The position numbers and the translations under genes are program-made. A stretch of 37,497 bases of DNA. Origin: an uncultured Alphaproteobacteria bacterium (GTDB taxonomy: Bacteria; Pseudomonadota; Alphaproteobacteria; RF32; CAG-239). This document shows positions 7,803-15,868 of this stretch, one piece after another (the stretch's first letter is position 1; each line of letters begins with the position of its first letter). Location: the NCBI GenBank assembly GCA_910576955.1, contig CAJTJB010000008.1, forward strand, positions 1 to 37,497, read 5' to 3'. The notes under the pieces are model-generated. The model ran no database searches, was not told the origin of the DNA, and saw only the letters and a program-made list of their open reading frames with translations.

Positions 7803-8486
7803 TTACTTGACATAACTCAATTTTCCTCCTTCTAATCGTAACCTTGGATAATTATAGCGTTCCATCAGCTCGTTTGAGTGCGTGGCGATGATAACAGTCG
7901 TCCCGAGCCGGTTCAACTCGGCAAACAGTTTCATCAGTTTCACGGCAATTTCGCTGTCCACGTTTCCGGTCGGCTCGTCAGCAAGCAATATTTCAGGACG
8001 GTTAATAACCGCACGCGCAATCGCCGCCCGTTGCTTTTCACCGCCCGAAATGTCCGAACTTTTGGCATACATATTGTCGGAAAGTTCCACCCATGCAAGC
8101 AGTTCAATCACACGTTTTTTGATTTCTTTTTCTTTCATTCCGCGCAAACGCAGCGGCAAAGCCACGTTGTCAAACACGCTCAAATGCTCCAACAGCCGGA
8201 AATCCTGAAACACAACGCCGATTCGCCGCCTTAAAAACGCCAAGGTGTCGCGGTCGGTCATCGCCACATTGTTGCCAAAAACCTTCAATGTTCCCTCTGT
8301 CGGTTTTTGCGCGAGATAAAGCATTGATAAGAGGGAGGTTTTCCCCGCACCGCTTTTTCCGGTCAAAAAATGGATAGAGCCTCTGCGAAACGCAAAGTTG
8401 ATATTGGAAAGCACCGGCGGATTATCCCCATACGCCAGCCCCACGTTTTTCATCTCCACAATCGGTTCAAACTGTCTTGTTTCCAT
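7803..8486 (-). CDS. ftsE: Cell division ATP-binding protein FtsE
   Basis: The cytoplasmic ATPase of the FtsEX divisome complex, 227 aa, the normal length. Walker A is GKSGAGKT at 43-50, the Q-loop lies in VVFQDF near 91-96, the ABC signature is SGGEKQ at 147-152, Walker B is ILLADE at 166-171 and the H-loop is ATHSNE with His at 203. The ATG at 8486 follows a purine-rich GCGGGGAAAA. It heads the minus-strand division and glycan operon. The divergent zinc-ribbon gene at 8712 is a common alphaproteobacterial neighbour. Its 3' end runs directly into a long palindromic repeat. Confidence 0.95.
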   Translation of the reverse strand: METRQFEPIVEMKNVGLAYGDNPPVLSNINFAFRRGSIHFLTGKSGAGKTSLLSMLYLAQKPTEGTLKVFGNNVAMTDRDTLAFLRRRIGVVFQDFRLLEHLSVFDNVALPLRLRGMKEKEIKKRVIELLAWVELSDNMYAKSSDISGGEKQRAAIARAVINRPEILLADEPTGNVDSEIAVKLMKLFAELNRLGTTVIIATHSNELMERYNYPRLRLEGGKLSYVK

Positions 8487-8538
8487 TTTTCCCCGCTTTC
8501 AAGCCAAATAATAATCATTACATAAAGCAAAAAAAGAT

Positions 8539-8566
8539 TTGATTAAATAGATTTTATGAATATACT
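8539..8566 (+). promoter_or_regulatory. Predicted sigma70-type promoter of the zinc-ribbon protein gene
   Basis: TTGATT (8539-8544), a 16-base spacer and TATACT (8561-8566). The predicted leader of about 140 nt runs through two family A repeats before the ATG at 8712. Confidence 0.6.
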
Positions 8567-8597
8567 AACAAAAAATTAACAACACCCGCTAATTCTT

Positions 8598-8697
8598 CTC
8601 TCCCCTTGAGGGGGGAGGTTAGGACGCGAGAATAACAAACAAAACCGCCACTTTACCCCCTCCCCCTTGAGGGGGGAGGATGGGTGGGGGTGATATA
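8598..8697. repeat. Two family A elements in the 5' leader of the zinc-ribbon gene
   Basis: ctccccttgaggggggaggttagg and, 40 bases later, cctcccccttgaggggggaggatgggtgggggtga. The second matches the end of the copy at 48-82. They sit between promoter and start codon, so they would be transcribed. Confidence 0.85.
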
Positions 8698-8711
8698 AAG
8701 GAACAATAGAA

Positions 8712-9605
8712 ATGCTTATCAGCTGCCCCAAGTGCCACAGTATTTACGAAATTCCGGATGATTTAATCCCCCGAACCGGACAAAACTTCCGTTGTCAGGC
8801 GTGTGCAAATGTCTGGCACGCCATGCGTCAGGATGCCATCGGCTATGAAGAGCCGGAAGAAGAGGAATTGTATATTGAGCCGATTCCGGTTTCCGAACCG
8901 CCGGCGCGCAATTTTCCGGCAAATAAAAAAGAGTTTAAAGTTCCGGCAGACGGCAAATCCGGGCGCAAAACCCGCTCTTCAAAGCAAATAATTGCCGAAG
9001 AGGGCGACGAGGGCTATATTCCGCCCGCGCCGAAAGTAAAAAAGAAAAAAGAAATCACGCTCACCTCGGATATGGGCACATCGTTCACGATTTCCGCCCC
9101 TGCCGACGAACCGGAAGCCCCCGAGCCATACCTGATGACTGCCGCAGACGATGGGCTGAAAGTAAATGCCGCCGACCGCCTGCTCCCCGAGCCGGTGTTT
9201 AAAGGCTATAAAAAGACCGCGCTGCTGCTCTGGCTTTTGGCAATATTGTCGTTCGCGCTGTTTTTCCGCCGCGAAATCGTTTCTTTCTATCCTCTGGCGG
9301 AAACCTATTATAATAAGATGCGGCTCTCGGGGCAAAATAACCCGCAATATCTGCGCTTTAAGAATATTTTTGTTACCGAAACCATAGTTGATGACAAGCC
9401 TATGCTAAAAGTCGAGGCAACCATCTATAACGATTCGTTTTACACCGCGCGCGTGCCGAATGTCACCGTCAGCGGCGTTAAAGAAACATATGCCCCTGCC
9501 CGTCATCTTCTCAAAGGGCACGAGCAGACCACTGTCGAACTTTTATTGCCGTATAACCCTGAAAACGGAGCGGCAAACTTGATTTTGGGCTTTCAAAAAC
9601 CCTAA
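8712..9605 (+). CDS. MJ0042-type zinc-ribbon membrane protein (DUF3426-like)
   Basis: A 297-residue protein. The N-terminal zinc ribbon has the two CxxC pairs Cys5/Cys8 and Cys28/Cys31 of the MJ0042 finger (CPKCHSIYEIPDDLIP...FRCQACANVW). A charged, low-complexity linker (about 40-160) leads to one transmembrane helix at about 169-186 and a C-terminal domain with KVEATIYND and a final LILGFQKP resembling DUF3426 proteins. Homologues of this architecture lie next to ftsE in many alphaproteobacteria. The molecular role is unknown; a cytoplasmic sensing or scaffolding finger linked to an extracytoplasmic domain is a guess. AAAGGA lies 9-10 nt before the ATG. Confidence 0.85.
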   Translation: MLISCPKCHSIYEIPDDLIPRTGQNFRCQACANVWHAMRQDAIGYEEPEEEELYIEPIPVSEPPARNFPANKKEFKVPADGKSGRKTRSSKQIIAEEGDEGYIPPAPKVKKKKEITLTSDMGTSFTISAPADEPEAPEPYLMTAADDGLKVNAADRLLPEPVFKGYKKTALLLWLLAILSFALFFRREIVSFYPLAETYYNKMRLSGQNNPQYLRFKNIFVTETIVDDKPMLKVEATIYNDSFYTARVPNVTVSGVKETYAPARHLLKGHEQTTVELLLPYNPENGAANLILGFQKP

Positions 9606-9637
9606 ATAAACTGATATGAATTGAAAAGGAGTACAAA

Positions 9638-10087
9638 ATGTTAAGGGAAGATTTGCAAAATGCGCTTAAAGACGCGATGAAAAACAAAGATATGGGCACG
9701 GTTTCCGCCGTCCGCCTGATAATTGCCGGACAAAAAGAAAAAGACGTAGCCGCCCGCGGTGCCGGCAAAGAATGCGCCAGCGACGCCGATTTGTTGTCGA
9801 TGATGCAGACAATGATTAAGCAGCGCAACGAATCCGCCAAGATTTATAAAGAGGGCAACCGACCCGAGCTTGCCGCCAAAGAAGAGGCAGAAATTGCCGT
9901 CATCGAGCGCTTTTTGCCCAAACAGATGAACGAGGAAGAAACCAAAGCCGCGATTGCCGCCGCCATCGCCAAAACCGGCGCAGCAGGAATGAAAGATATG
10001 GGCAAGGTAATGGCAGAGCTCAAATCCGCTTACGCCGGACAAATTGATATGGGTAAAGCCTCCGGCTTGATTAAAGGAATGTTATAA
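9638..10087 (+). CDS. yqeY: GatB/YqeY domain protein
   Basis: A 149-residue stand-alone YqeY protein, related to the tRNA-binding tail of GatB but without amidotransferase subunits. Visible family features are the start MLREDLQNALKDAMKNKD, SAVRLIIAGQKEKD, the EIAVIERFLPKQM segment and the C-terminal MGKVMAELKSAYAGQIDMGKASGLIK. The length is typical. AAAGGAG lies 6 nt before the ATG, 32 nt after the zinc-ribbon gene, so the two probably share a transcript. It stands upstream of dnaG, a recurrent placement in Proteobacteria. Its biochemical role is not established; a tRNA or aminoacylation-related role is presumed. Confidence 0.93.
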   Translation: MLREDLQNALKDAMKNKDMGTVSAVRLIIAGQKEKDVAARGAGKECASDADLLSMMQTMIKQRNESAKIYKEGNRPELAAKEEAEIAVIERFLPKQMNEEETKAAIAAAIAKTGAAGMKDMGKVMAELKSAYAGQIDMGKASGLIKGML

Positions 10088-10098
10088 GCAATAAAAAG

Positions 10099-10217
10099 GC
10101 GAAGCCGTTGCAATGGGTGGGATAAATTGCAATGCTTGAGTGTAAATTCCCGACTGCGGTGTACAACAGGCGTACATAAGGGAGGGAATTTGCCTCAATG
10201 ATTGTGATTTAGCACAT
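10099..10217. repeat. Family C long palindromic element between yqeY and dnaG
   Basis: A close copy of the 7677-7802 element: the stretch around cccgactgcggtgtaca and agggaatttgcctcaatgat is conserved, with scattered changes in the arms. It ends about 20 nt before the dnaG start and reads ...gtgatttagcacat, the same edge that overlaps the plsC stop codon. Confidence 0.85.
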
Positions 10218-10238
10218 CCCCCAAAAGAAAGGAAAAAT

Positions 10239-12296
10239 ATGGCAAACGACGACTTACAACGTTTTTTAGACGAAATACGCGCTCGCGTATCCGTTGTCGA
10301 TGTCGTCGGCGCCAAAGTCAAGCTGACCAAAAAAGGCAGGGAATACCAAGGGCTTTGCCCGTTTCATAATGAAAAAACCCCGTCATTTACGGTCAACGAG
10401 AGCAAAGGCTTTTACCACTGTTTCGGCTGCGGCGCACACGGCGATATTGTCCGCTTTGAGATGGAAGCAAACGGGCTGCCGTTTATGGACGCGGTGCAAA
10501 AACTCGCGCATCAAGCCGGCTTGCAAATGCCGCAGTTCACGCAAAAAGACAAAGCCGAACACGAAGAAAAGAAGTCGCTCTATGAGGTGATGGAACAAGC
10601 CTGCGCCTTTTTTGAAAAAGAGCTGCGAATGCCCGCAGGCAGTGAGGGCTTAAAATATTTCACCGAAAAGCGCGGACTTTCAAAAGAGATTATCCAAAAG
10701 TTCCGCTTGGGCTATGCCCCAAACAATAACGCGCTGATGGCACTGTTAAAGTCGCAGGGCGTTGAGGAAAAAGATATGAAAGACTTGGGGCTGATTGCCA
10801 TCCCCGAGGACACATCGCGCCGCCCGCATGACTTTTTCCGCAACCGCGTTATGATTCCGATAACCAATAAGCAAGGCAAAATTATCGCGTTCGGCGGCAG
10901 GGTGATGGAAAAAATCGAGCCCAAATACTTAAACTCGCCCGAAACACCGATTTTCAATAAACGCCGTAATTTGTATAATTTAGACAAGGCGCGTGAAGTG
11001 GCGTATAAAGAAAAGCAGCTGATTATCTGCGAGGGCTATATGGACGTGATAGCGCTGGACAGATACGGTTTCGGCTATGCGGTCGCTCCTTTGGGAACAG
11101 CGCTGACCGAAGAGCAAATCGCCGAAGCATGGAAAGTCGTCCCCGAGCCGATATTGTGCTTGGACGGCGATTCTCCGGGGGTAAAAGCGGCAATGCGCGC
11201 CGTGGACAGGGTTTTGCCGATATTAAAAGCCGGTTATTCGCTGCAGTTTTTGTTTTTGCCCGATAATATGGACCCGGACGAATATTTGCAGGCACACGGA
11301 CACGACAGCTTTGCGGCATTGCTGAAAAAGACCCGCCCGCTCATAGATATTTTGTGGCAAAAATACACTGAAAACGAAGACAGCTCAACGCCCGAGAAAA
11401 AAGCGCTGATAGAAAAAACACTGTTGAGCGAAGTCGCCAAAATCACCGACCCGACCGTGCGGAGTTATTACGCGCAGGAAATCAAAAACCGGATATATCT
11501 GAATTTCCGCCAAACCGCGTGGCAAAAAGACGCCGCCAACCACCCCGCCCCATCACCCCAAGTCATTGCGAGGAGCGTTCCCCCTTTCGCGAGTCATTGC
11601 GAGGAGCAAAGCAACGCGGCAATCTCCCCTTATTCACGCGTCATTGCGAGGAGCGACAGCGACGCGGCAATCTCAAACAGCAGAAATTCCCACTATCCTC
11701 AAGTTTCCCTCCCCCCTCGGAGGGGGAGGTTAGGAGAGGGGGAAAACAAACCATCCTACTTCTCCCGCAACCGCAACGCCCGCCCTGCCCTGAACCACAC
11801 CATTGCCGCCTCGCCCGAAACCCTGCGCCAAAGTGCAAACGCCGAGCAGGATAAAAACATTTCGTTTATCATTGCCGCCATGCTGATATATCCGGAGCTG
11901 ATAGACGACTACGAAGAGCAGATATATTATGATGATATTAAAAACGACGGATTAAAACAGTTGCTGCAGCAGATGGCGGATATCTGCCACGAGGCAGAAA
12001 CGCCCCTGACCGGCGACGAACTCTGCGAAAAACTGTTAAAGCAAGCCCCGAACTCACCTGTAAAAACTCTGTGGGAGCTGGGAATGCTCAAAAAACAAAA
12101 TCCGTTTATCAATGACTTACGCAAAAATGTTGAGAAATCGCTTTCAGAAATGAAACTGCGGGGCATGGAGGAAGAAATCAAAAAGCTGACCGCCGAAGTC
12201 TGCCAAAACTTCAACGAAGAAACCTACCTCCGCCTGACAGAGCTAAAAAAAGAGCGCGACGCCATCCTCGCCGCCGCCGCCGAACCGGAAAATTAA
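10239..12296 (+). CDS. dnaG: DNA primase DnaG with an in-frame repeat insertion
   Basis: Synthesises RNA primers at the replication fork. The CHC2 zinc-binding domain has Cys40, His43, Cys61 and Cys64 (CPFHNEKTPSF...YHCFGCGAHGD). The catalytic core and TOPRIM fold show IICEGYMDVIAL near 264-275 and LCLDGDSPG near 306-314, with DNMDPDEYL following. A C-terminal helical domain, which binds the replicative helicase in this family, occupies about 510-685. The protein is 685 aa, longer than many primases, because about 65 residues (about 441-505) between the core and the C-terminal domain are translated genomic repeats: three family B elements giving VIARS / SHCEEQSNAAIS / VIARSDSDAAIS and one family A element giving LPPRRGRLGEGE. 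The frame stays open and the position is an interdomain linker, so function is probably kept. AAAGGA lies before the ATG. Confidence 0.95.
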   Translation: MANDDLQRFLDEIRARVSVVDVVGAKVKLTKKGREYQGLCPFHNEKTPSFTVNESKGFYHCFGCGAHGDIVRFEMEANGLPFMDAVQKLAHQAGLQMPQFTQKDKAEHEEKKSLYEVMEQACAFFEKELRMPAGSEGLKYFTEKRGLSKEIIQKFRLGYAPNNNALMALLKSQGVEEKDMKDLGLIAIPEDTSRRPHDFFRNRVMIPITNKQGKIIAFGGRVMEKIEPKYLNSPETPIFNKRRNLYNLDKAREVAYKEKQLIICEGYMDVIALDRYGFGYAVAPLGTALTEEQIAEAWKVVPEPILCLDGDSPGVKAAMRAVDRVLPILKAGYSLQFLFLPDNMDPDEYLQAHGHDSFAALLKKTRPLIDILWQKYTENEDSSTPEKKALIEKTLLSEVAKITDPTVRSYYAQEIKNRIYLNFRQTAWQKDAANHPAPSPQVIARSVPPFASHCEEQSNAAISPYSRVIARSDSDAAISNSRNSHYPQVSLPPRRGRLGEGENKPSYFSRNRNARPALNHTIAASPETLRQSANAEQDKNISFIIAAMLIYPELIDDYEEQIYYDDIKNDGLKQLLQQMADICHEAETPLTGDELCEKLLKQAPNSPVKTLWELGMLKKQNPFINDLRKNVEKSLSEMKLRGMEEEIKKLTAEVCQNFNEETYLRLTELKKERDAILAAAAEPEN
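11560..11755 (+). repeat. Three family B elements and one family A element inside dnaG
   Basis: agtcattgcgaggagc occurs at about 11561 and 11591 and cgtcattgcgaggagc at 11639; the last two are followed by gacgcggcaatctc-like ends. A family A block, ccctcccccctcggagggggagg, spans about 11707-11729. The total length keeps the reading frame and contains no stop. Confidence 0.9.
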
Positions 12297-12780
12297 TCCC
12301 AACCAAAGAAGAAAACATAATCTCCCCATCCCCTATCCCCTTCCTCCGCGGGAAGGGGAATCCCTTGCAGCAAACATCTCCTCCTCAAGCGTCCCTCTCA
12401 CTTGAGGGGGCTCGCTCTTTAAATCTCCTCCCCCCTCGGAGGGGGAGGTAAGGGAGAGGGGGAAACAATCCATCCTTATCGTCATTGCGAGTGCAGCCGT
12501 AAGGCACAAGCGCGTGGCAATCCATAAACCAGTGCGACAGCACACTTTATTATATATACTCTCTTGAGATTGCCACGGGCTAACACCCTCGCAATGACTC
12601 TGAAAAGTGGGAAAATTGCCGCATCGCTGCATCTCCTCGCAATGACGCAAAAAAATGCAAAATTTCAAACTCCGTTCGTGGCACAATAAAGGCGAAAAAT
12701 TTAAGATGGATAGATATGAAGTCACAAAGTCCAAAAAATTTACTCCGTTCGTGGCACAAGAAAAATGCGGAATTTTCAGT
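12297..12780. repeat. Repeat-filled convergent intergenic region between dnaG and rpoD
   Basis: No gene seen. It contains family A blocks (about 12320-12360 and 12421-12470), family B elements (about 12480-12600 and again near 12625-12650) and two copies of an actccgttcgtggcacaa unit at about 12669 and 12742, about 73 bases apart. The reading frames here, including one of 228 codons, are made of repeat sequence. Confidence 0.8.
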
Positions 12781-12783
12781 ATA

Positions 12784-12929
12784 ATGTCGTGTTCTACGAG
12801 AAAAATTTTGTGAGTGAACCCCAAATGTCCCCCAAAGGAGGGGAGCGTACATAAACGTACGTGACCCGACTGAAGAGGGGCTTCCATTCGGGAGCTCAAT
12901 CGCAAAATTTTTCCGTAGAACACGATATT
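12784..12929 (-). repeat. Family C long palindrome overlapping the rpoD stop codon
   Basis: Arms 12784-12810 and 12903-12929 are near-perfectly complementary (tcgtgttctacg plus an A/T-rich aaaaattttg half), separated by about 92 bases that include gagcgtacataaacgtacgtga and ggcttccattcgggag. The arm begins within the rpoD stop codon. Transcribed from rpoD it would form a very stable terminal hairpin. It may act in 3'-end formation or mRNA protection. Confidence 0.85.
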
Positions 12930-14994
12930 ATTGGTCGAGGAAAGAACGAAGTCGCTTACTCCTGCTCGGATGTTTGAGCTTACGCAGAGCTTTCGCCTCA
13001 ATCTGGCGGATACGTTCACGCGTCACGTTAAACTGCTGACCGACTTCCTCAAGCGTGTGGTCGGTGTTCATCCCGATACCGAAACGCATACGGAGCACGC
13101 GCTCTTCACGCGGCGTTAAAGAAGAAAGAATGCGCGTGCAAGTCTCTTTCAGGTTCGAATGCACAGCGGAATCAATCGGCTGCAATGCGTTTTCGTCGGC
13201 AATAAAATCGCCCAGAGAGGAATCTTCTTCGTCACCCACCGGCGCTTCAAGGCTCACCGGCTCTTTGGCAATTTTCATAACCTTGCGGATTTTATCAACC
13301 GGCATCGAGAGGCGTTTAGCCAGCTCCTCCGGTATCGGCTCGCGCCCCATCTCGAGCATCATCTGGCGGGAAGTGCGCACAAGTTTGTTAATTGTTTCAA
13401 TCATATGCACCGGAATACGGATAGTCCGCGCTTGGTCGGCAATCGAGCGGGTAATCGCCTGACGAATCCACCATGTCGCATAGGTCGAAAATTTGTAGCC
13501 GCGGCGATATTCGAATTTGTCAACCGCTTTCATCAAGCCGATATTGCCCTCTTGGATAAGGTCAAGGAACTGCATACCGCGGTTGGTGTATTTTTTGGAG
13601 ATGGAAATAACCAAGCGCAAATTCGCCTCAATCATTTCCTTTTTGGCACGTTCTGCCTCGCGCTCGCCGCGTTTGATGGTATCCACCATTTTGCGATATT
13701 CGGAAATCGGCAAACCGCACTCGCGGCTCATTTCCGCCAGCTGATTGCGCAGCTCGACAATTTCATCGCGGTTTTCGTTCACAAAGCGGTTCCAGTGCTT
13801 GTCTTTCATTGCCTCAAGCTTTTCAATCCAGTGCGGGTCAAGCTCGGAATGCTGATAAACCTCAAGAAATTCCTCACGTTTCACGCGGCAGCCGAGCGCC
13901 AAACGCATCAGCTTGCCCTCAACACCCATCAAGCGGCGGTTCAGCTCGTTCAGCTGTTCCACAAGCTCTTCAACGCGCGCCGAGTTCAGGTGAATGGAGC
14001 TCATAAGTTCAATCAGCTCTTTTTTGATATTGATATATTTCTTTTCCAAAGATGTCTGCGCCTTGCGTCCGGCAAGAATCGCTTTCATGCGCTGTGCCTG
14101 AATCCGGCTCAATTCGTCATAGTAGCTGGAGATTTTGTTTAAGATATCCAGCACCGGCTCAAACAAAGCGGCTTCCATAGCGCTGATGGATGTTGCGGCA
14201 TGGCTGCCGTCGTCGTCATCGTCATCAAGTTCGCCGCCCTCTTCGCCGGATAATCCGTCTTCGCTTTCCATATCGTCTTCGGGCTCGTCATCAACCGCCC
14301 CGTCAAACTCAATATCCGTTTCCAAATCGTCATCAATCTCATCGAGATTTTTCTCTGCCAAATCTTTTTCGACATCAGCCAAATCATCTTCGGGCGCGGT
14401 TTCGTCATCATAAACAATCGCCGCTGCATCCACGCCATACATCATCTCAAGGTCAATGATATTGCGCAGCTGCATTGTTCCCTCAACCAGCTCGTCACGC
14501 CATTTTGAAATAGCTTTCAAGGTCATGGGGTTTTCGCAAAGCCCGCCAATCATCACCGTCTTTCCGGCTTCGATACGTTTGGCGATAGCAATTTCGCCCT
14601 CGCGTGAAAGCAATTCCACCGTTCCCATCTCTTTAAGATACATCCTGACCGGATCATCGGAGCGCATCAGTTCTTTGCCGTCAAAGTTACCGCCCTGCTC
14701 GTCGTCTTCCATCATTTCATCAGCGGCGGCTTCTTGCGATTCGCCCTCGTCATCTTCATAATCATCGGTTTCATCCGCCGAGATAATGCTGATTTCCATA
14801 TCTGAAATCGCCGCCATAATATCCTCGATTTGGTCAGAGGTTTCTTTTTCCGAAGGCAGCGCCTGATTTAATTCTTCAATCGTGATATAACCCTGTTCTT
14901 TGCCCTTGGCAATAAGCTTTTTGAGGGCGCCGCCGAATGAATCCAACAGCGGAGCATCAGAGCTTTGGTATTCTTCTTTATCTATATCAGACAT
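12928..14994 (-). CDS. rpoD: RNA polymerase primary sigma factor RpoD (sigma70)
   Basis: The housekeeping sigma factor, 688 aa. Region 1.1 lies near 15-60, region 1.2 at about 113-142 (DDPVRMYLKEMGTVELLSRE), a non-conserved region at about 145-440, region 2 at about 450-525 (GNIGLMKAVDKFEYRRGYKF, STYATWWIRQAITRSIADQA), region 3 at about 530-605 and region 4 at about 620-688 (TLEEVGQQFNVTRERIRQIE). The non-conserved region holds a very acidic stretch at about 196-262 with runs of Asp and Glu. AAGGA lies 5 nt before the ATG. In most relatives rpoD follows dnaG in the same direction; here it is convergent, which implies a local inversion. The stop codon lies at the edge of a palindromic repeat. 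Confidence 0.97.
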   Translation of the reverse strand: MSDIDKEEYQSSDAPLLDSFGGALKKLIAKGKEQGYITIEELNQALPSEKETSDQIEDIMAAISDMEISIISADETDDYEDDEGESQEAAADEMMEDDEQGGNFDGKELMRSDDPVRMYLKEMGTVELLSREGEIAIAKRIEAGKTVMIGGLCENPMTLKAISKWRDELVEGTMQLRNIIDLEMMYGVDAAAIVYDDETAPEDDLADVEKDLAEKNLDEIDDDLETDIEFDGAVDDEPEDDMESEDGLSGEEGGELDDDDDDGSHAATSISAMEAALFEPVLDILNKISSYYDELSRIQAQRMKAILAGRKAQTSLEKKYINIKKELIELMSSIHLNSARVEELVEQLNELNRRLMGVEGKLMRLALGCRVKREEFLEVYQHSELDPHWIEKLEAMKDKHWNRFVNENRDEIVELRNQLAEMSRECGLPISEYRKMVDTIKRGEREAERAKKEMIEANLRLVISISKKYTNRGMQFLDLIQEGNIGLMKAVDKFEYRRGYKFSTYATWWIRQAITRSIADQARTIRIPVHMIETINKLVRTSRQMMLEMGREPIPEELAKRLSMPVDKIRKVMKIAKEPVSLEAPVGDEEDSSLGDFIADENALQPIDSAVHSNLKETCTRILSSLTPREERVLRMRFGIGMNTDHTLEEVGQQFNVTRERIRQIEAKALRKLKHPSRSKRLRSFLDQ

Positions 14995-15063
14995 TTCGTT
15001 CCTTAAAATCGATTTTATGCGCCAAAAGCGCCATCATAAAAAATAGGTTTGCAAACGTTAATA

Positions 15064-15092
15064 GAGATAATCTTTTCCGCTGTGGTTGTCAA
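15064..15092 (-). promoter_or_regulatory. Predicted promoter of rpoD
   Basis: On the minus strand TTGACA (15092-15087) is followed after 17 bases by TATCTC, or after 16 by TTATCT. The expected start site is about 60 nt before the rpoD ATG. Confidence 0.5.
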
Positions 15093-15124
15093 GTATTTTT
15101 TACGATTTTTTATGCCCCGTTCAG

Positions 15125-15345
15125 ATTATCCCTCCTCCGCGGAAAGGGGAATTCCATCCCCCCCTCTTTTTTATCCCAACAAGTTGGGCGTCATCCCGCG
15201 AATAGCATTCCCCCTCTTTTTTATCCCAACAAGTTGGGCGTCATCCCTCTCGGGCTGCCTGCTTTGCAGCCCGAGTCAAGGGATCTCCAGCGGTTTAAAC
15301 CTCCTCCCCCCAGCGCGGAGGCGGTAAGGGTGGGGGTGACGGCAC
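15125..15345. repeat. Repeat cluster upstream of rpoD (families A and D)
   Basis: Family D hairpin units cccaacaagttgggcgtcatccc occur at about 15175 and 15229, the latter followed by ctcgggctgcctgctttgcagcccgag, a small inverted repeat. A family A-like block follows (about 15301-15340). No gene seen. Confidence 0.75.
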
Positions 15346-15362
15346 TCTATTCCCCAAAAAAC

Positions 15363-15398
15363 AAAAAAAGCCTCGTCTTTTTCACAAAAGAGGAGGCT
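15363..15398 (-). terminator. Rho-independent terminator, minus strand
   Basis: Stem AGCCTCcTCTTTT / AAAAGAcGAGGCT with a loop of about 4 nt (15369-15398), followed on the minus strand by seven T residues (15369-15363) and more T after a G. The opposite strand lacks a T run. Confidence 0.8.
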
Positions 15399-15622
15399 CA
15401 AATTATAAAGTATATTCGGATGCCTTATTCTCACAAATAAAGAACAAATAAATTACAAAAACTGTTTTCGAAGCGTAAATATTCTTTCAAAGTTATAACA
15501 TAAAAAAAATTTTCATGATATTAAATCAAAAAAACGTTCCAATGGTAAAAAAAAGGTTTCGTAAGCTATCCTATATAATAAAGCATTTTCCACAAAAAAA
15601 TATGATAATTATAAGTAATTGC
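15363..15622 (-). ncRNA. Candidate small RNA of about 260 nt
   Basis: A very AT-rich, repeat-free stretch lies between a promoter-like pair (TTGACA / TATTGT, 15655-15628) and a strong terminator (15398-15363) on the minus strand. No reading frame above about 25 codons with a ribosome-binding site was seen. I do not recognise a known RNA family by eye. It could instead be the 3' untranslated tail of the pilin-like operon, which ends at 15869, although family D repeats lie in between. Confidence 0.35.
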
Positions 15623-15627
15623 CCTTA

Positions 15628-15655
15628 ACAATACACTCATATATTTTTTTGTCAA
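15628..15655 (-). promoter_or_regulatory. Predicted promoter of the candidate small RNA
   Basis: Minus-strand TTGACA (15655-15650), a 16-base AT-rich spacer and TATTGT (15633-15628). The spacer contains an ATG-like start of a 24-codon frame with no ribosome-binding site. Confidence 0.45.
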
Positions 15656-15669
15656 CACTTTTTTTAAAC

Positions 15670-15865
15670 GTCCTCCCACGGGCAACGCCCTCTTCTTTTA
15701 CCCCAACAAGTTGGGCGTCATCCCTCGACTCGCATTTTCCTTTTTAAACGTCATCCCTCGGCGAGCAAAGCGAGCCGTCATGGGATCTTCCGCAACAAGG
15801 GCACGCCATACTCTCCCGAGATCGCTTGACCTCACTAACGTTCGGAGCGATGACACTGAAAATAT
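15670..15865. repeat. Family D and related repeats after the giant pilin-like gene
   Basis: ccccaacaagttgggcgtcatccctcg near 15701 and a related cgtcatccctcggcgagc...gagccgtcatgggatct unit near 15749. No gene seen. Confidence 0.65.
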
Positions 15866-15868
15866 GTC

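Noticed and set aside
12333..13019. 228-codon minus-strand frame downstream of rpoD
   Set aside because: It is composed of translated family A, B and C repeats and overlaps the rpoD 3' end in another frame.
13159..14142. 327-codon plus-strand frame antisense to rpoD
   Set aside because: Shadow of the strongly supported rpoD frame; His/Phe-rich composition typical of antisense translation and no ribosome-binding site seen.
14937..15440. 167-codon plus-strand frame upstream of rpoD
   Set aside because: Runs through family A and D repeats and the terminator; no credible start.
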